Positions 40,902 to 50,092 are shown, counted from the first letter of the stretch. The stretch is 64,000 nucleotides of DNA from Pseudahrensia sp038525315 (GCA_038525315.1 JBCBHU010000001.1:620001-684000), one strand, 5' to 3'. Made by a program: numbers and translations. Notes: generated by a model from the letters alone, not told the origin.

Positions 40902-41666
40902 ATGAAATTTTCCGCCAATCTGGGGTTTTTGTGGAACGACAGGCCCTTGCCGGAAGCCATTCGGCTTGCAGCGAAAGCCGGGTTCCACGCGGTGGAATTT
41001 CACTGGCCCTATGAAGAAGACCGGGAGGTGGTGGCCGCCACGCTTTCAGAAACCGGCTTGCCCGCGCTCGGCCTTAACACGCTGCGGGGGGATGTGGCGG
41101 CAGGGCAAAACGGGCTGGCAGCTCTGCCTGGCCATGAGGTTGCGGCCCGTGATGCCATTGATTTGGCGCTGGACTGGTCGGTGGCACTGGATATCGCCAA
41201 TATACACGTTATGGGTGGCTTCGCACGCGGTGCTGGAGCGGAGACCGTCTTTGCTGACAATCTGCTCTATGCCTGCACGGTGGCGGCGCAGGCGGGCAAG
41301 ACCATCGTGATCGAACCTCTCAACCGCCATGACGCGCCGGGCTATTGTATCGAGACCACACGGGAAGCCATGGCCATGATCGGCCGGGTGGGGGCGGATA
41401 ATCTCAAACTTATGTTTGATGTTTATCACGTGCAGCGCAGTGAGGGGGACGTGATAACCCGGCTGGAGGCATTATTGCCCCATGTGGGGCATGTGCAATT
41501 TGCCCAACCTCCCCACCGGGGCGGGCCTGATCAGGCGGGCGAATTGAACTTTGATTTCATCTTCGCGGCAATCAAGCGCCTTGGATGGGGTGCGCCTTTG
41601 GGGGCGGAATATAAATGCCCCGATGGTGTGGAAGCATCGCTGGCGTGGCTTTCCAAAAAGGCATAA
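40902..41666 (+). CDS. hyi: Hydroxypyruvate isomerase-family TIM-barrel protein
   Basis: This 254-residue protein matches Hyi: KFSANLGFLWNDRPLPEAIRLAAKAGF at the start, VIEPLNRHDAPGY carrying a metal-binding glutamate, and LKLMFDVYHVQRSEGD. It should isomerise hydroxypyruvate and tartronate semialdehyde, or a related 3-oxo-acid. AGGAG five bases before ATG 40902 decides the start over ATG 40896. A strong terminator follows. Confidence 0.9.
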   Translation: MKFSANLGFLWNDRPLPEAIRLAAKAGFHAVEFHWPYEEDREVVAATLSETGLPALGLNTLRGDVAAGQNGLAALPGHEVAARDAIDLALDWSVALDIANIHVMGGFARGAGAETVFADNLLYACTVAAQAGKTIVIEPLNRHDAPGYCIETTREAMAMIGRVGADNLKLMFDVYHVQRSEGDVITRLEALLPHVGHVQFAQPPHRGGPDQAGELNFDFIFAAIKRLGWGAPLGAEYKCPDGVEASLAWLSKKA

Positions 41667-41670
41667 AAAA

Positions 41671-41690
41671 GCCCGCCTGTTCGGGCGGGC
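41671..41690. terminator. Bidirectional intrinsic terminator
   Basis: GCCCGCC and GGGCGGGC form a tight hairpin with A-run before and TTT after, between two convergent genes. Confidence 0.85.
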
Positions 41691-41715
41691 TTTCCACAGT
41701 CAATGAAGCTGGCGC

Positions 41716-41946
41716 CTACTCGCTATCCACCGGCTTCTTGATGGGTGCGGGGGCCACTTCCGCCTTTGTGTCAAACACGGGCTTGGTGCTTGGGTCAAAG
41801 GTGGACATGGCCTCTTCCGTCTTCACCGTGGTGGTGGAGGCGGTGGTCATGGGCTCTTTGTGATCGGCCATCTTGCCAAAGCCGCAGGCAAGGGCGGGGC
41901 TTGCCATAAAAGCGGAGGCCACAAGGGCGGTCATCATGATCTTCAT
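41716..41946 (-). CDS. Small secreted Thr-rich protein
   Basis: This 76-residue protein has a signal peptide (residues 1-20, ending ALA before Cys21) and a mature part rich in Thr, Lys and Pro without obvious fold. The single cysteine directly after the signal could make it a lipoprotein, but the ALAC context fits the lipobox only loosely. GGAAGGAA before ATG 41946 is strong. No family recognised. Confidence 0.7.
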   Translation of the reverse strand: MKIMMTALVASAFMASPALACGFGKMADHKEPMTTASTTTVKTEEAMSTFDPSTKPVFDTKAEVAPAPIKKPVDSE

Positions 41947-42057
41947 GGGGCATTCCTTCCAAGTGTTGGACGTTTGAACTCTCTTCAGCCGGCAGAGGCT
42001 AACCTGAAAGCGGCAAAAAGCAAAAGGGAAGACCTGCGACCGATCGGAGCGTCTGAT

Positions 42058-42140
42058 TTGCGCTCACGCAATCGGCCCTGAGGGCCTACGCTCCGTGGGG
42101 GCGGCAGAGGCTTGCCGGGCGGCTCTTCGCCGCCTTTGAG
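42058..42140 (+). repeat. Dispersed structured repeat, copy 4
   Basis: It begins TTTGCGCTCACG, with stem GGCCC/GGGCC, then CTCCGTGG, stem GGCA/TGCC and the end hairpin GGCGGC-TCTTC-GCCGCC. It lies between the two small secreted-protein genes. Confidence 0.8.
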
Positions 42141-42155
42141 TGCCTTAAAGTCCGA

Positions 42156-42437
42156 TCAATAACCGCAGGTTTCGTCAGCGGCCTTTTCGCCGTCGCGGGT
42201 GCAGCGCATTTTGGAGGAGCAGAACATGCGGTCCATCTTTGAATAGGTCATGATGCCCGCCTTCACCTTGCCGTTCTTGCGGGCGCAGCGCAGGACGATT
42301 TCGATGACAAGACCCTTATCCGTGGTCATTTCCACAAAGGCGTTGGGGTCCTTGAAGCCGGGATAAAGGGTAAAATTGGCAGCGTCCGCCATGGGGGTGG
42401 CAGCAAGGAAAAAGGCAACGGTGAGAGCTTTGCGCAT
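42156..42437 (-). CDS. Small secreted four-cysteine protein
   Basis: This 93-residue protein has a signal peptide ending near ADA (residue ~19) and a mature domain of ~73 residues with four cysteines (RCARK, FCSSK, RCTRD, TCGY) that could form two disulfides. It is basic. No family is recognised. The structured repeat lies just after its stop codon. Confidence 0.72.
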   Translation of the reverse strand: MRKALTVAFFLAATPMADAANFTLYPGFKDPNAFVEMTTDKGLVIEIVLRCARKNGKVKAGIMTYSKMDRMFCSSKMRCTRDGEKAADETCGY

Positions 42438-42553
42438 CGGGGGGTGCTCCGGAAAACAGCGAGCGGGCCGTGGGTGGCCGCGCTTTCTGTATTATCCGGT
42501 GCAATCCCCGTGCCGGTGTTACCGCCGCGATTCTGTGCCGTATTGGAACACAA

Positions 42554-43558
42554 TCATTGGATGCGCTTGATGGTATAGCCGCGCTGTGCCAAAAGGTTCA
42601 GCAGGCCCTTCTCGCCGGGCAGGTGTAGAGCCCCCACTGCGATGAAGGCATTGCCCGCGTCGATTAGTTTGGCGCTGCCATCGGCCATGGTCACATTGCG
42701 CTTGTCCAGCATGATGCGCTGGAAGGCGGCGTTCTTGGCCAGCTGGCTCTGTTCGCTGAAGCCCTGCGGGGTGAGGCGGTTCATCATAGACCACAACATG
42801 CCCGTTTCGCCGTTCAGATAGAATTGCACCATGGTCTCCAGCACGTCATCGGCGCTGGCGCTCATGTTGGCCCACTCCACCAGCACGTCGAGCATCATCT
42901 TCTCCGGCAGGGCGTTCACCGCTTCCAGCTGCCCCACAAAGTTCTCCAGACCCACCACCGATTTGCCGGCTTTGAGTGCCTGTTTGCCCAGCTTGTCGTC
43001 CAGCCCAGGCAGACCGGCAGCATCCCGCGCTCTTTCACAGGCGGGCAGGCTCATCATGGCCATCAAAAAGAAAGGACGGATTTTGGAGGTCGTGGACCAC
43101 GGCATTCCCATGGCCAGCGCCGCCTTCTTCACCGCTTCGCCATCGGCCTCAGAGAGCTTGTCGGTGAGGGTGGTGCCGTCGGTGTAGAACAGCTTGCCCA
43201 TGTTCTGCATGGTCAGGGCAGCCGCCTTTTGGGGAAATAGCTGTTCGGTGATTTCCAGTGCCACCACGTCGGCCCCGTTCAAAGCCTTCTCCACCGCCGG
43301 GGGCAGATCGGCGATGCGCGGATCGGTGATGTGGACCGTGCCCATGACGATGGAAGGCGCGACACCTGGTTTGGACACGGAAAAATAGATGCCTTTGCCA
43401 TAGGGCTGGGTGGCCGCCTCCTGCACCATTGTCTGCGCCAGCGCCGGGTTCTGCGTCTTCAATTGGGCGTAGAGGTCCTGGCCTGTGCAGGCGGGCGGGG
43501 TTTGCGCCCATGCGGCTGGTGCCAAAAGAAAGGTGGCGAGGAAGGTAAGCAGGCGCAT
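42554..43558 (-). CDS. TraB/GumN-family protein
   Basis: This 334-residue exported protein has a signal peptide (residues 1-18). The family motifs are GTVHITDP (~73), an EITE acidic motif and the C-terminal FIAVGALHLPGEKGLL with the second histidine. TraB/GumN proteins are a metal-dependent Tiki-like protease/hydrolase superfamily; the substrate is unknown. AAAGGA lies before ATG 43558, and three perfect 10-bp repeats lie directly upstream. Confidence 0.88.
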   Translation of the reverse strand: MRLLTFLATFLLAPAAWAQTPPACTGQDLYAQLKTQNPALAQTMVQEAATQPYGKGIYFSVSKPGVAPSIVMGTVHITDPRIADLPPAVEKALNGADVVALEITEQLFPQKAAALTMQNMGKLFYTDGTTLTDKLSEADGEAVKKAALAMGMPWSTTSKIRPFFLMAMMSLPACERARDAAGLPGLDDKLGKQALKAGKSVVGLENFVGQLEAVNALPEKMMLDVLVEWANMSASADDVLETMVQFYLNGETGMLWSMMNRLTPQGFSEQSQLAKNAAFQRIMLDKRNVTMADGSAKLIDAGNAFIAVGALHLPGEKGLLNLLAQRGYTIKRIQ

Positions 43559-43569
43559 GTCGTGTCCTT

Positions 43570-43599
43570 TAAGCTCTTGTAAGCTCTTGTAAGCTCTTG
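43570..43599 (-). repeat. Three perfect 10-bp tandem repeats
   Basis: TAAGCTCTTG occurs three times without gaps, on the minus strand CAAGAGCTTA, filling the space between the xerC stop and the TraB/GumN ribosome site. Each unit holds the SacI-like palindrome AAGCTCTT/AAGAGCTT half. Confidence 0.9.
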
Positions 43600-43600
43600 A

Positions 43601-44572
43601 TTAAGCCCGGGGATGGGCATCAGCCCATGCATTGAGCAGGGCGTTGGTGTCCACGGCGGTATATTTTTGCGTGGTGGAAAGGCTGGCATGGCCCAGCAAT
43701 TCCTGAATCGTTCGCAAATCTCCGCCATTGCCCAACAGATGTGTGGCGAAGGAATGGCGCAAGGCGTGGGGTGTGGCGGAGGCAGGCAGACCCAGCGCCC
43801 CGCGCATGACGCCCATGGCCCGCTGGATGACCGCCGGTTGCACCGGGCCGCCCCGCGCGCCGCGAAACAGATTGTCCGCCGGATCCAGCACATGGGGGCA
43901 TTGGGTGAGATAGGATTCTATGCCCCGGCCCACCGCTTCCATCAGCGGCACCATGCGCCGCTTGCCGCCCTTGCCCAGGATGGAAAGGCTATTGACGCTC
44001 ACGCGGGGCTTGGCCGGTTTGGCAATGCCCAGATCGGCGGGGGTCAAGGCCAGCGCTTCCGAAAGGCGCAGACCGCACCCGTAGAGCAGGCCCATGAGGG
44101 CGGCGTCACGGGCGGCAATCCACGGTTCGTCGTGGGCCTGTGCATTTTGGTCTGTCAGCGTGAGGGCCTGTTCGGCGGTGACAGGGCGCGGCACGGTGGC
44201 GGGTTGTTTCGGTATTGCCATGGCAGCCAGCGCCGCTGAGGAGGCTATGCCTTTCTTCTCCAGATAACGGATGAAAGAGCGGATACCGGCCATACCCCGC
44301 GCCAGCGTCCGTGCTTCTACGCCGGATTTGCGGCGATGGGCCAGATAGGCCCGCATAGTAATGGGGCGCAGGTCCGCCACGTCCTTCACCCGCGGCGGGT
44401 GGCCCAGATAGTCCGTTAGGAAAAAGCAGAACTGGCGCACATCCCGCTCATAGGCTTCCACCGTGCGGGCGGCCATGCGCCGCTCCAGCGCCAGCCCGTC
44501 CAGCCAGTCCAGCCGGTGGCTTGTGAGGCACGGGGCCATGGGGATCAGGATTTTCGATTCGCTCATGGCCAT
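43601..44572 (-). CDS. xerC: Tyrosine recombinase XerC
   Basis: This 323-residue recombinase resolves chromosome dimers at dif with XerD. The SAM-like N-terminal core-binding domain is followed by the catalytic set: R in GCGLRLSEAL, K in LGKGGKRR, H-x-x-R in HALRHSFATH, H in LLGHASLSTTQKY, whose final tyrosine is the nucleophile. Its position beside the transaldolase-like gene and priA is the usual one in Alphaproteobacteria, arguing against a phage integrase. Confidence 0.94.
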   Translation of the reverse strand: MAMSESKILIPMAPCLTSHRLDWLDGLALERRMAARTVEAYERDVRQFCFFLTDYLGHPPRVKDVADLRPITMRAYLAHRRKSGVEARTLARGMAGIRSFIRYLEKKGIASSAALAAMAIPKQPATVPRPVTAEQALTLTDQNAQAHDEPWIAARDAALMGLLYGCGLRLSEALALTPADLGIAKPAKPRVSVNSLSILGKGGKRRMVPLMEAVGRGIESYLTQCPHVLDPADNLFRGARGGPVQPAVIQRAMGVMRGALGLPASATPHALRHSFATHLLGNGGDLRTIQELLGHASLSTTQKYTAVDTNALLNAWADAHPRA

Positions 44573-44649
44573 GCCTTAGCATGGGCAGGTTGCGAGAGGG
44601 TGAAGAGGCAACGGTGTTGCCGAAGTGTGACGCGACTTTCACTCTGACC

Positions 44650-44755
44650 CCCATCCTCGGCGAATGCCGGGCATCCATGCCAACGGACTGATGGTGTGTT
44701 CGGTCTAGCGGAATGGATTGCCGGGATAAACCCGGAAATGAGGAGCGTCAGGTGG
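44650..44755. repeat. Dispersed large-palindrome repeat (family B), copy 2
   Basis: CATCCTCGGCGAATGCCGGG at the left matches the right arm of the copy at 20192-20287 in reverse complement. The loop octamer TTCGGTCT and GGAATGGAT are also shared. The element lies between xerC and the transaldolase-like gene. Confidence 0.7.
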
Positions 44756-44765
44756 ACAATAATTT

Positions 44766-45416
44766 CTAAATCGTCTGCCCCGTCTTCTCCCAGTCCTTCA
44801 GGAAGGCATCAAGACCCTTGTCTGTCAGCGGGTGTTTGACCAGACCTTCAATGGTGGAGGGTGGCAGGGTGCCCACATCGGCGCCGGCCAAGGCGCACAT
44901 TTTCACGTGGTTCACGGTGCGGATGGAGGCGGCGAGGATTTCGGTCTCAAAACCGTAATTGTCGTAGATTTCGCGGATCTCTTCGATCAGTTCCATGCCG
45001 TCAATGGCCATGTCGTCCAGCCGCCCAATGAAGGGCGAAACGTAGGTGGCGCCGGCCTTGGCTACCAGCAAAGCCTGATTAGCGGAAAAGCACAGCGTCA
45101 TATTGGTCTTGAAGCCTTCGTCCACCAGCGTCTTGCAGGCGCGCACCCCGTCCATGGTGATGGGCAGTTTGATGCAGATGTTGTCGGCGATCTTGGCCAG
45201 TTTGCGCCCCTCCGACAACATGGTGTCATAATCGGTGGCGGCCACCTCCCCGGAGACATCGCCATCCACGATGTCGCAAATTTCGGCCAGCACTTCTTTG
45301 ATGTCGCGACCGGATTTGAGAATCAGTGAGGGGTTGGTGGTCACCCCGTCCAAAAGGCCCGTGGCGTTCCAGGTGCGGATTTCGTCCACATCGGCGGTGT
45401 CGAGAAAGAATTTCAT
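44766..45416 (-). CDS. Transaldolase / fructose-6-phosphate aldolase-like
   Basis: This 216-residue TIM-barrel protein belongs to the short TalC/MipB subfamily. The Schiff-base lysine is in NICIKLPIT, with MKFFLDTADVDEI at the start and TTNPSLI as the conserved first loop. The subfamily includes true transaldolases of the pentose phosphate pathway and fructose-6-phosphate aldolases; sequence alone does not separate them here. ATG 45416 gives the family N-terminus. Confidence 0.92.
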   Translation of the reverse strand: MKFFLDTADVDEIRTWNATGLLDGVTTNPSLILKSGRDIKEVLAEICDIVDGDVSGEVAATDYDTMLSEGRKLAKIADNICIKLPITMDGVRACKTLVDEGFKTNMTLCFSANQALLVAKAGATYVSPFIGRLDDMAIDGMELIEEIREIYDNYGFETEILAASIRTVNHVKMCALAGADVGTLPPSTIEGLVKHPLTDKGLDAFLKDWEKTGQTI

Positions 45417-45570
45417 GGGGCGCGTCCTCCGCACTGTCTGGCCCTGCGGGGCCGGGTTCGTTGTCTGGACGTCTTGTAAGACAAAGCGTTCAAGCCGTCA
45501 CGGCAAAAGCGTTATGCCCGTTTTATATGACAAGTCGCATATGGCGCCGAGTTGTCCTACATGCAGGGGC

Positions 45571-47829
45571 ATGGAGCAGACCACCTTCCTTCCCGATGAG
45601 ACCGTGCGCCAGACCGTGCAGGTGCTTCTGCCCATCCCGGCGGACGGGCCCTATTCCTACGGCGTGCCGGAAGGAATGGAACTGGCCCCCGGCGATTTCG
45701 TGCAGGTGCCCCTGGGTCCCCGCAAAGTCGCCGCCGTCGTCTGGGACAGCCGTTCGGCTGATCGGCCGGTCGATGCCAAGAAATTGCGGGATGTGGAACT
45801 GCGCTTCGATTGTCCGCCGCTGGTGAAGGACATGCGTCGGTTTGTGGATTGGCTGGCCCACTACACCGTTTCCGCCCCGGGCATGGTGCTGAAATCCGTG
45901 CTGCGCGCGCCCGGTGCATTGGACCCGGAACAGGCCCTGCCCGGTCTGCGCTTTACGGGCCAACCGCCGGAGCGGATGACGGATGCGCGGCGACGGGTGC
46001 TGGAGATTGCGGCGGAAGAGCTTGAAGGCGGCTATCAGGCGTGGACCCGGTCGGGTCTGGCCCATGCGGCCGGCACCTCCCTTTCGGTGGTTGATGGCAT
46101 GGTGAAGGGCGGTTCGTTTGAACCGGTTTCCATTCCGCCCGCGCCGGTGGTGGCAAAGCCCTTGCCCGATTTCCAGCGCAAGCCTCTGAAGGGCGAACAG
46201 GTGCAGGCGGCGGCACAGCTGGTGGAAGCGGTGGAGCGGGAAGGATTCGCCCCGGTGCTGCTGGACGGCATTACCGGGTCCGGCAAAACGGAAGTCTATT
46301 TCGAGGCAGTCGCTGCGGCGCTGGCGCAGCGCCATAAAGAAGGGGCGGCGTTGGCGCAGGCTGACGGTGAAGCACAGGTGCTCATCCTGCTGCCAGAGAT
46401 TGCGCTCACCACTTCCTTTCTGGAACGGTTTGAAGCGCGGTTCGGCGCGCCGCCCGCCCAATGGCATTCCGCCCTTTCCCCCAAAATGCGGGAGAAGACG
46501 TGGCGGCAGGTGGCCACTGGGCAAATTAAAGTGGTGGCGGGGGCGCGGTCAGCCCTGTTTCTTCCCTTCCAAAACCTGCACCTCATCGTGGTGGATGAGG
46601 AACATGACGGGGCCTACAAACAGGAAGACCGGGTCTTCTATTCCGCCCGGGACATGGCGGTGGTGCGCGCTTCGCTGGGCGGGTTCACGTGCGTGCTGGC
46701 TTCCGCTACGCCCTCTATTGAAAGCCGGGTGAATGCGGAGGCGGGGCGTTACAAACATGTGGTGATGCGGGAGCGTCATGGGGACGCCATTCTGCCGGAC
46801 TTGGCCACCATCGACATGCGCGCCCACCCGCCGCCGCGGGGCAAGTTTCTCTCCCCCGTGCTCACCACAGCGATGGAAGAAGCCATTGGGCGGGGAGAGC
46901 AAGCTCTTCTGTTTCTCAACCGGCGGGGCTATGCGCCGCTAACCCTGTGCCGCGTGTGCGGCTTCCGGTTTGAGTGTTCGCAATGTTCGGCCTGGTTGGT
47001 GGAACACCGGTTTCGCCAGCAATTGCAATGCCACCATTGCGGCCATTCCCAACCCACGCCGGAGGCCTGCCCCTCCTGCGGCACGCTGGATCATCTCGTG
47101 GCCTGCGGTCCCGGGGTGGAGCGGTTGGCGGAGGAGGTGGATGAGACCTTCCCCGAAGCGCGAATCATCGTTTTGTCATCCGATATGCTGGGGGGCGTCT
47201 CCCGTCTGCGGCTGGAATTGGAGGCCATTGCCAAGGGCGAAGCGGACATCATCATCGGCACGCAGCTGGTGGCCAAGGGGCACAATTTCCCGCTCATGAC
47301 CTGCGTGGGCGTGGTGGATGCGGATTTGGGCCTGGCCAATGGCGACCCCCGTGCGGCGGAGCGCACGTTTCAACTCTTGTCACAGGTGACAGGTCGGGCC
47401 GGTCGCGTGGGCGGCAAGTCCCTGGGCCTGTTGCAAACCTATGCGCCGGACCATCCCGTCATTGCCGCCATTGCTGCCGGGGACAGTGAGGCATTCTACG
47501 CACGCGAGATGGAATTGCGCAAAAAGGGGGGGCTGCCGCCCTTTGCCCGGCTGGTGGCGCTCATTATTTCCGGCACGGACAAGCGGGAGACGGAGTTGCA
47601 CGCCCGTGCCCTGCGGCAATCGGCACCGGAAGAGAAAGAAATATTCCTGCTAGGGCCTGCCGAGGCGCCCATGGCGCTGGTGCGGGGGCGCTATCGCTAC
47701 CGCATCTTGCTCCACGCGCCCCGTGCCTTTGACGTGCAGGCCTATTTGAGGCGGTGGATGGAAGCGGGGCCGAAGGAACGGTCCACACTTCGTGTCCAGA
47801 TCGATGTGGACCCGCAAAGTTTTCTGTAA
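45571..47829 (+). CDS. priA: Primosomal protein N' (replication restart helicase PriA)
   Basis: This 752-residue helicase reloads the replisome at stalled forks. An N-terminal DNA-binding domain precedes the helicase core with Walker A GITGSGKTE, motif II VVDEEHDG, a zinc cluster (CRVCG, CSQC, CHHCG, CPSCG) and motif V/VI GTQLVAKGHNFP and QVTGRAGR. ATG 45571 with CAGGGGC directly upstream starts the normal chain; a long open frame upstream overlaps the divergent aldolase gene and is not PriA-like. Confidence 0.95.
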   Translation: MEQTTFLPDETVRQTVQVLLPIPADGPYSYGVPEGMELAPGDFVQVPLGPRKVAAVVWDSRSADRPVDAKKLRDVELRFDCPPLVKDMRRFVDWLAHYTVSAPGMVLKSVLRAPGALDPEQALPGLRFTGQPPERMTDARRRVLEIAAEELEGGYQAWTRSGLAHAAGTSLSVVDGMVKGGSFEPVSIPPAPVVAKPLPDFQRKPLKGEQVQAAAQLVEAVEREGFAPVLLDGITGSGKTEVYFEAVAAALAQRHKEGAALAQADGEAQVLILLPEIALTTSFLERFEARFGAPPAQWHSALSPKMREKTWRQVATGQIKVVAGARSALFLPFQNLHLIVVDEEHDGAYKQEDRVFYSARDMAVVRASLGGFTCVLASATPSIESRVNAEAGRYKHVVMRERHGDAILPDLATIDMRAHPPPRGKFLSPVLTTAMEEAIGRGEQALLFLNRRGYAPLTLCRVCGFRFECSQCSAWLVEHRFRQQLQCHHCGHSQPTPEACPSCGTLDHLVACGPGVERLAEEVDETFPEARIIVLSSDMLGGVSRLRLELEAIAKGEADIIIGTQLVAKGHNFPLMTCVGVVDADLGLANGDPRAAERTFQLLSQVTGRAGRVGGKSLGLLQTYAPDHPVIAAIAAGDSEAFYAREMELRKKGGLPPFARLVALIISGTDKRETELHARALRQSAPEEKEIFLLGPAEAPMALVRGRYRYRILLHAPRAFDVQAYLRRWMEAGPKERSTLRVQIDVDPQSFL

Positions 47830-47841
47830 AGGTGAGATGCT

Positions 47842-48270
47842 ATGCCAGCCGATTTATCCCCCGCCATCGCCTTGCCCGTATCATCGGGGGAGTGGCTGGC
47901 ATTCATGGTTTTGTTGATCGCTTTGGCAGGCGGTTTGATGACCCTGTTGGCCCCGCGCACCATCATGGCGTGGACCGGCCTTGCCCCAGCGGAAGGTCGT
48001 GATTTTGGGTTTTCGGAGATTCGCGGCCCACTGGGGGGCTTTTATGTGGGGGTGGCGCTTTATCTGCTCATGGCCACGCCGCGCCCCTACATCGTACTGA
48101 GTTTTGCGTTTGGTTTTGCCTGCCTCGGGCGCATCACATCCTTCGTGTTGGACCGGGTGCGCAACCGGGAGCATGTGGGGGCGATCATCGGAGATGCCAT
48201 TTTGGCCACCATCCCACTGCTGCACGTGACGGGCGGTTTCGGCTGGCTGGAGACCCTGCTGGGGTGGTAG
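47842..48270 (+). CDS. DUF4345-like membrane protein, first paralogue
   Basis: This 142-residue protein has four predicted membrane helices. EIRGPLGGFYVGVALYLL and LGRITSFVLDR match DUF4345-type proteins, of unknown function. AAAGGTGAG lies before ATG 47842. A second member lies ~610 bases downstream on the same strand, with one opposite-strand gene between. It follows priA by 12 bases. Confidence 0.8.
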   Translation: MPADLSPAIALPVSSGEWLAFMVLLIALAGGLMTLLAPRTIMAWTGLAPAEGRDFGFSEIRGPLGGFYVGVALYLLMATPRPYIVLSFAFGFACLGRITSFVLDRVRNREHVGAIIGDAILATIPLLHVTGGFGWLETLLGW

Positions 48271-48303
48271 CCGCCGGATGCAGGACCCGGCGGCGCGCAT
48301 TCC

Positions 48304-48738
48304 TTAGAGGAAGTTGCTGAGACCCGGAATCTTGCTGGTAATCGCGTCCACCGCTTCGTCACCGGCCTGTTCGCGGGCGAATTGGAAAGTCTCCTGGGCC
48401 ACGTTCTGGATTTGGCCCATATCCATGCCTTCGCTCATAAGGCTTTGGCCGATGGCCATGATGCCCCCTTCTTCGTCACCGCCAGTGACTTTGGACAACA
48501 TGCCCATGGCCATGCCCATAATGCCGCCGCCGGATGCGCCCTCGGCCACGGCTTCGGTTTCGGCGCCGTCGAACTGTGCGATGAGGTCAGTGGCACCGGG
48601 AACCTGTTCCAGCAAATTGGCGACGGCGCTGTCCTCACCGGCGCGCTGGACGTAGCCGAGGATCATGCCCACGGCCTTGTTGGCGAGGCTTTCGTCAATG
48701 CCGGTGGCGGCGGTGATGCGCTGGATGAGTTCTTGCAT
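48304..48738 (-). CDS. Helical hypothetical protein (DUF2267/DUF2780-like)
   Basis: This 144-residue acidic protein is predicted all-helical with a Gly/Met-rich centre (GGGIMGMAMGM). The start, ELIQRITAATGIDESLANKAVGMILGYVQ, resembles small DUF2267/DUF2780-type proteins, but the match is from memory of pattern only. No signal or membrane segment is clear. It is convergent with the first DUF4345-like gene and divergent from the second. Confidence 0.68.
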   Translation of the reverse strand: MQELIQRITAATGIDESLANKAVGMILGYVQRAGEDSAVANLLEQVPGATDLIAQFDGAETEAVAEGASGGGIMGMAMGMLSKVTGGDEEGGIMAIGQSLMSEGMDMGQIQNVAQETFQFAREQAGDEAVDAITSKIPGLSNFL

Positions 48739-48883
48739 GGGGCTTGTCTTTCAATTTGGGGCAGGGGACGTTCACGTTATGATAGAAGTGCCGTTGTGGC
48801 GCAATAAAGACGAATGATGCGATTTTGGCGCAGGGCGGCTAGAAGAGATTGGGCGAATCAAAGCCCGCGGCAGGAGCAGCGCC

Positions 48884-49276
48884 ATGATCGAACTATCCGC
48901 ACCGCTTTCCACCGGCGAATGGCTGGCGTTTCTGACGGCGCTGGCCACGTTTCTCATCGGGCTGGGGCTGATGTTCTTCCCCCGCCCGTTCATGGCGTGG
49001 CTGGGCCTTGCGCCCCGGGCGGGCACCAATAATGGGGTATCAGAAGTGCGCGGGCCGTTTGGGGGCATGTGGGCGGGTCTTGGGTTGGCGGCCATGGTGC
49101 TGGCGCAGCCGCTTGTCTACCTGGCGCTGGGGGCCGCGTTTGCCCTGTGCGTGCTGGGGCGGCTCTATTCTTTCATCGTGGATCGCACGTTCAACATTCA
49201 TTGTGTGGTGGCAACGCTGTTTGAAGTGGCCAGTGCTGTCTTTCCCATCGCCTACGGGTTGCAGATTATCCCCTGA
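48884..49276 (+). CDS. DUF4345-like membrane protein, second paralogue
   Basis: This 130-residue protein has four membrane helices and shares STGEWLAF, the EVRGPFGGMWAGLGL motif and LGRLYSFIVDR with the gene at 47842. AGGAGC lies before ATG 48884. The function is unknown. It precedes the ATP synthase operon by ~230 bases. Confidence 0.8.
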   Translation: MIELSAPLSTGEWLAFLTALATFLIGLGLMFFPRPFMAWLGLAPRAGTNNGVSEVRGPFGGMWAGLGLAAMVLAQPLVYLALGAAFALCVLGRLYSFIVDRTFNIHCVVATLFEVASAVFPIAYGLQIIP

Positions 49277-49510
49277 TAACTGGGTCTAAATGAACCTGTT
49301 CTGGCCGGTTGCGGGTTGAAAAAACCCGTGCTAGGGGAGGCGCGGTTTCGCCGGGGCGGGGTCGGTGGATGGTGTTTGCGCGCAGGTCGCGTTTGCCAAT
49401 CTCCGCATCTTAAACCGGCACATTATCATTGTAGACAAAAGGCGCGGTTGCCTCTCCGGCCCAATGGATTAGACAACCGCCAACCCTGTCAGAAGAAGAT
49501 CAGAGCACCC

Positions 49511-50092
49511 GTGGCCAATTCCTCCGACCCGTCCGCCCATGCATCCGGCAAAATCTCGCCGGTGGCAGAGCGTTATGCCCTGGCCCTGTACGAGTTGGCC
49601 TCCGCCGAGAAAAAGCTGCCCGCCGTTGAAAAAGACATCAATCGTTTGGGCGATTTGCTGTCCGGCAGCGAAGACCTGATGCGTCTGGTCAAGTCTCCCG
49701 TCTTCTCCGCAGACGATCAGCAGGCCGCCATGGGCGCTGTGCTGGACAAGGCCAAGATTTCCGGGCTTGTGGGCAATTTCGTGCGCGTGGTGGCGGCGAA
49801 CCGCCGCCTGTTTGCCGTGCCGGACATGATCCGCGGTTTCCGCCAGAAAATGGCGGAGCATCGCGGGGAAGTTTCCGCAGAGGTAAAGGTGGCGCACAAG
49901 CTTACCGCAGCCCAAACAAAAGAACTCGCCGCAACGCTGAAAGGCATTGTCGGCAAGGATGTGGCGCTGGACGTGACGGAAGATGCGTCCCTTCTGGGTG
50001 GCATGATCGTCAAGATCGGCTCCCGCCAGATCGACACATCGCTTAAAACCAAACTTTCTTCCTTGAAGCTCGCACTTAAAGAGGTCGGCTAG
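49511..50092 (+). CDS. atpH: ATP synthase delta subunit
   Basis: This 193-residue subunit connects the F1 head to the peripheral stalk. SPVAERYALALYELA opens the N-terminal helical domain, and LLGGMIVKIGSRQIDTSLKTKL is the conserved C-terminal segment. The start is probably GTG 49511, because no ATG stands at the family N-terminus. It begins atpHAGDC, the standard alphaproteobacterial F1 operon, and its stop directly abuts atpA. Confidence 0.95.
   Translation: MANSSDPSAHASGKISPVAERYALALYELASAEKKLPAVEKDINRLGDLLSGSEDLMRLVKSPVFSADDQQAAMGAVLDKAKISGLVGNFVRVVAANRRLFAVPDMIRGFRQKMAEHRGEVSAEVKVAHKLTAAQTKELAATLKGIVGKDVALDVTEDASLLGGMIVKIGSRQIDTSLKTKLSSLKLALKEVG

Noticed and set aside
43601..44572. XerC considered as a phage or island integrase.
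   Set aside because: Its neighbours (transaldolase-like gene, priA) are the normal chromosomal context and no attachment repeats or tRNA gene are nearby.
45235..45570. A 112-codon upstream extension of priA.
   Set aside because: It overlaps the divergent aldolase gene and shows no PriA-like residues; ATG 45571 begins the conserved part.
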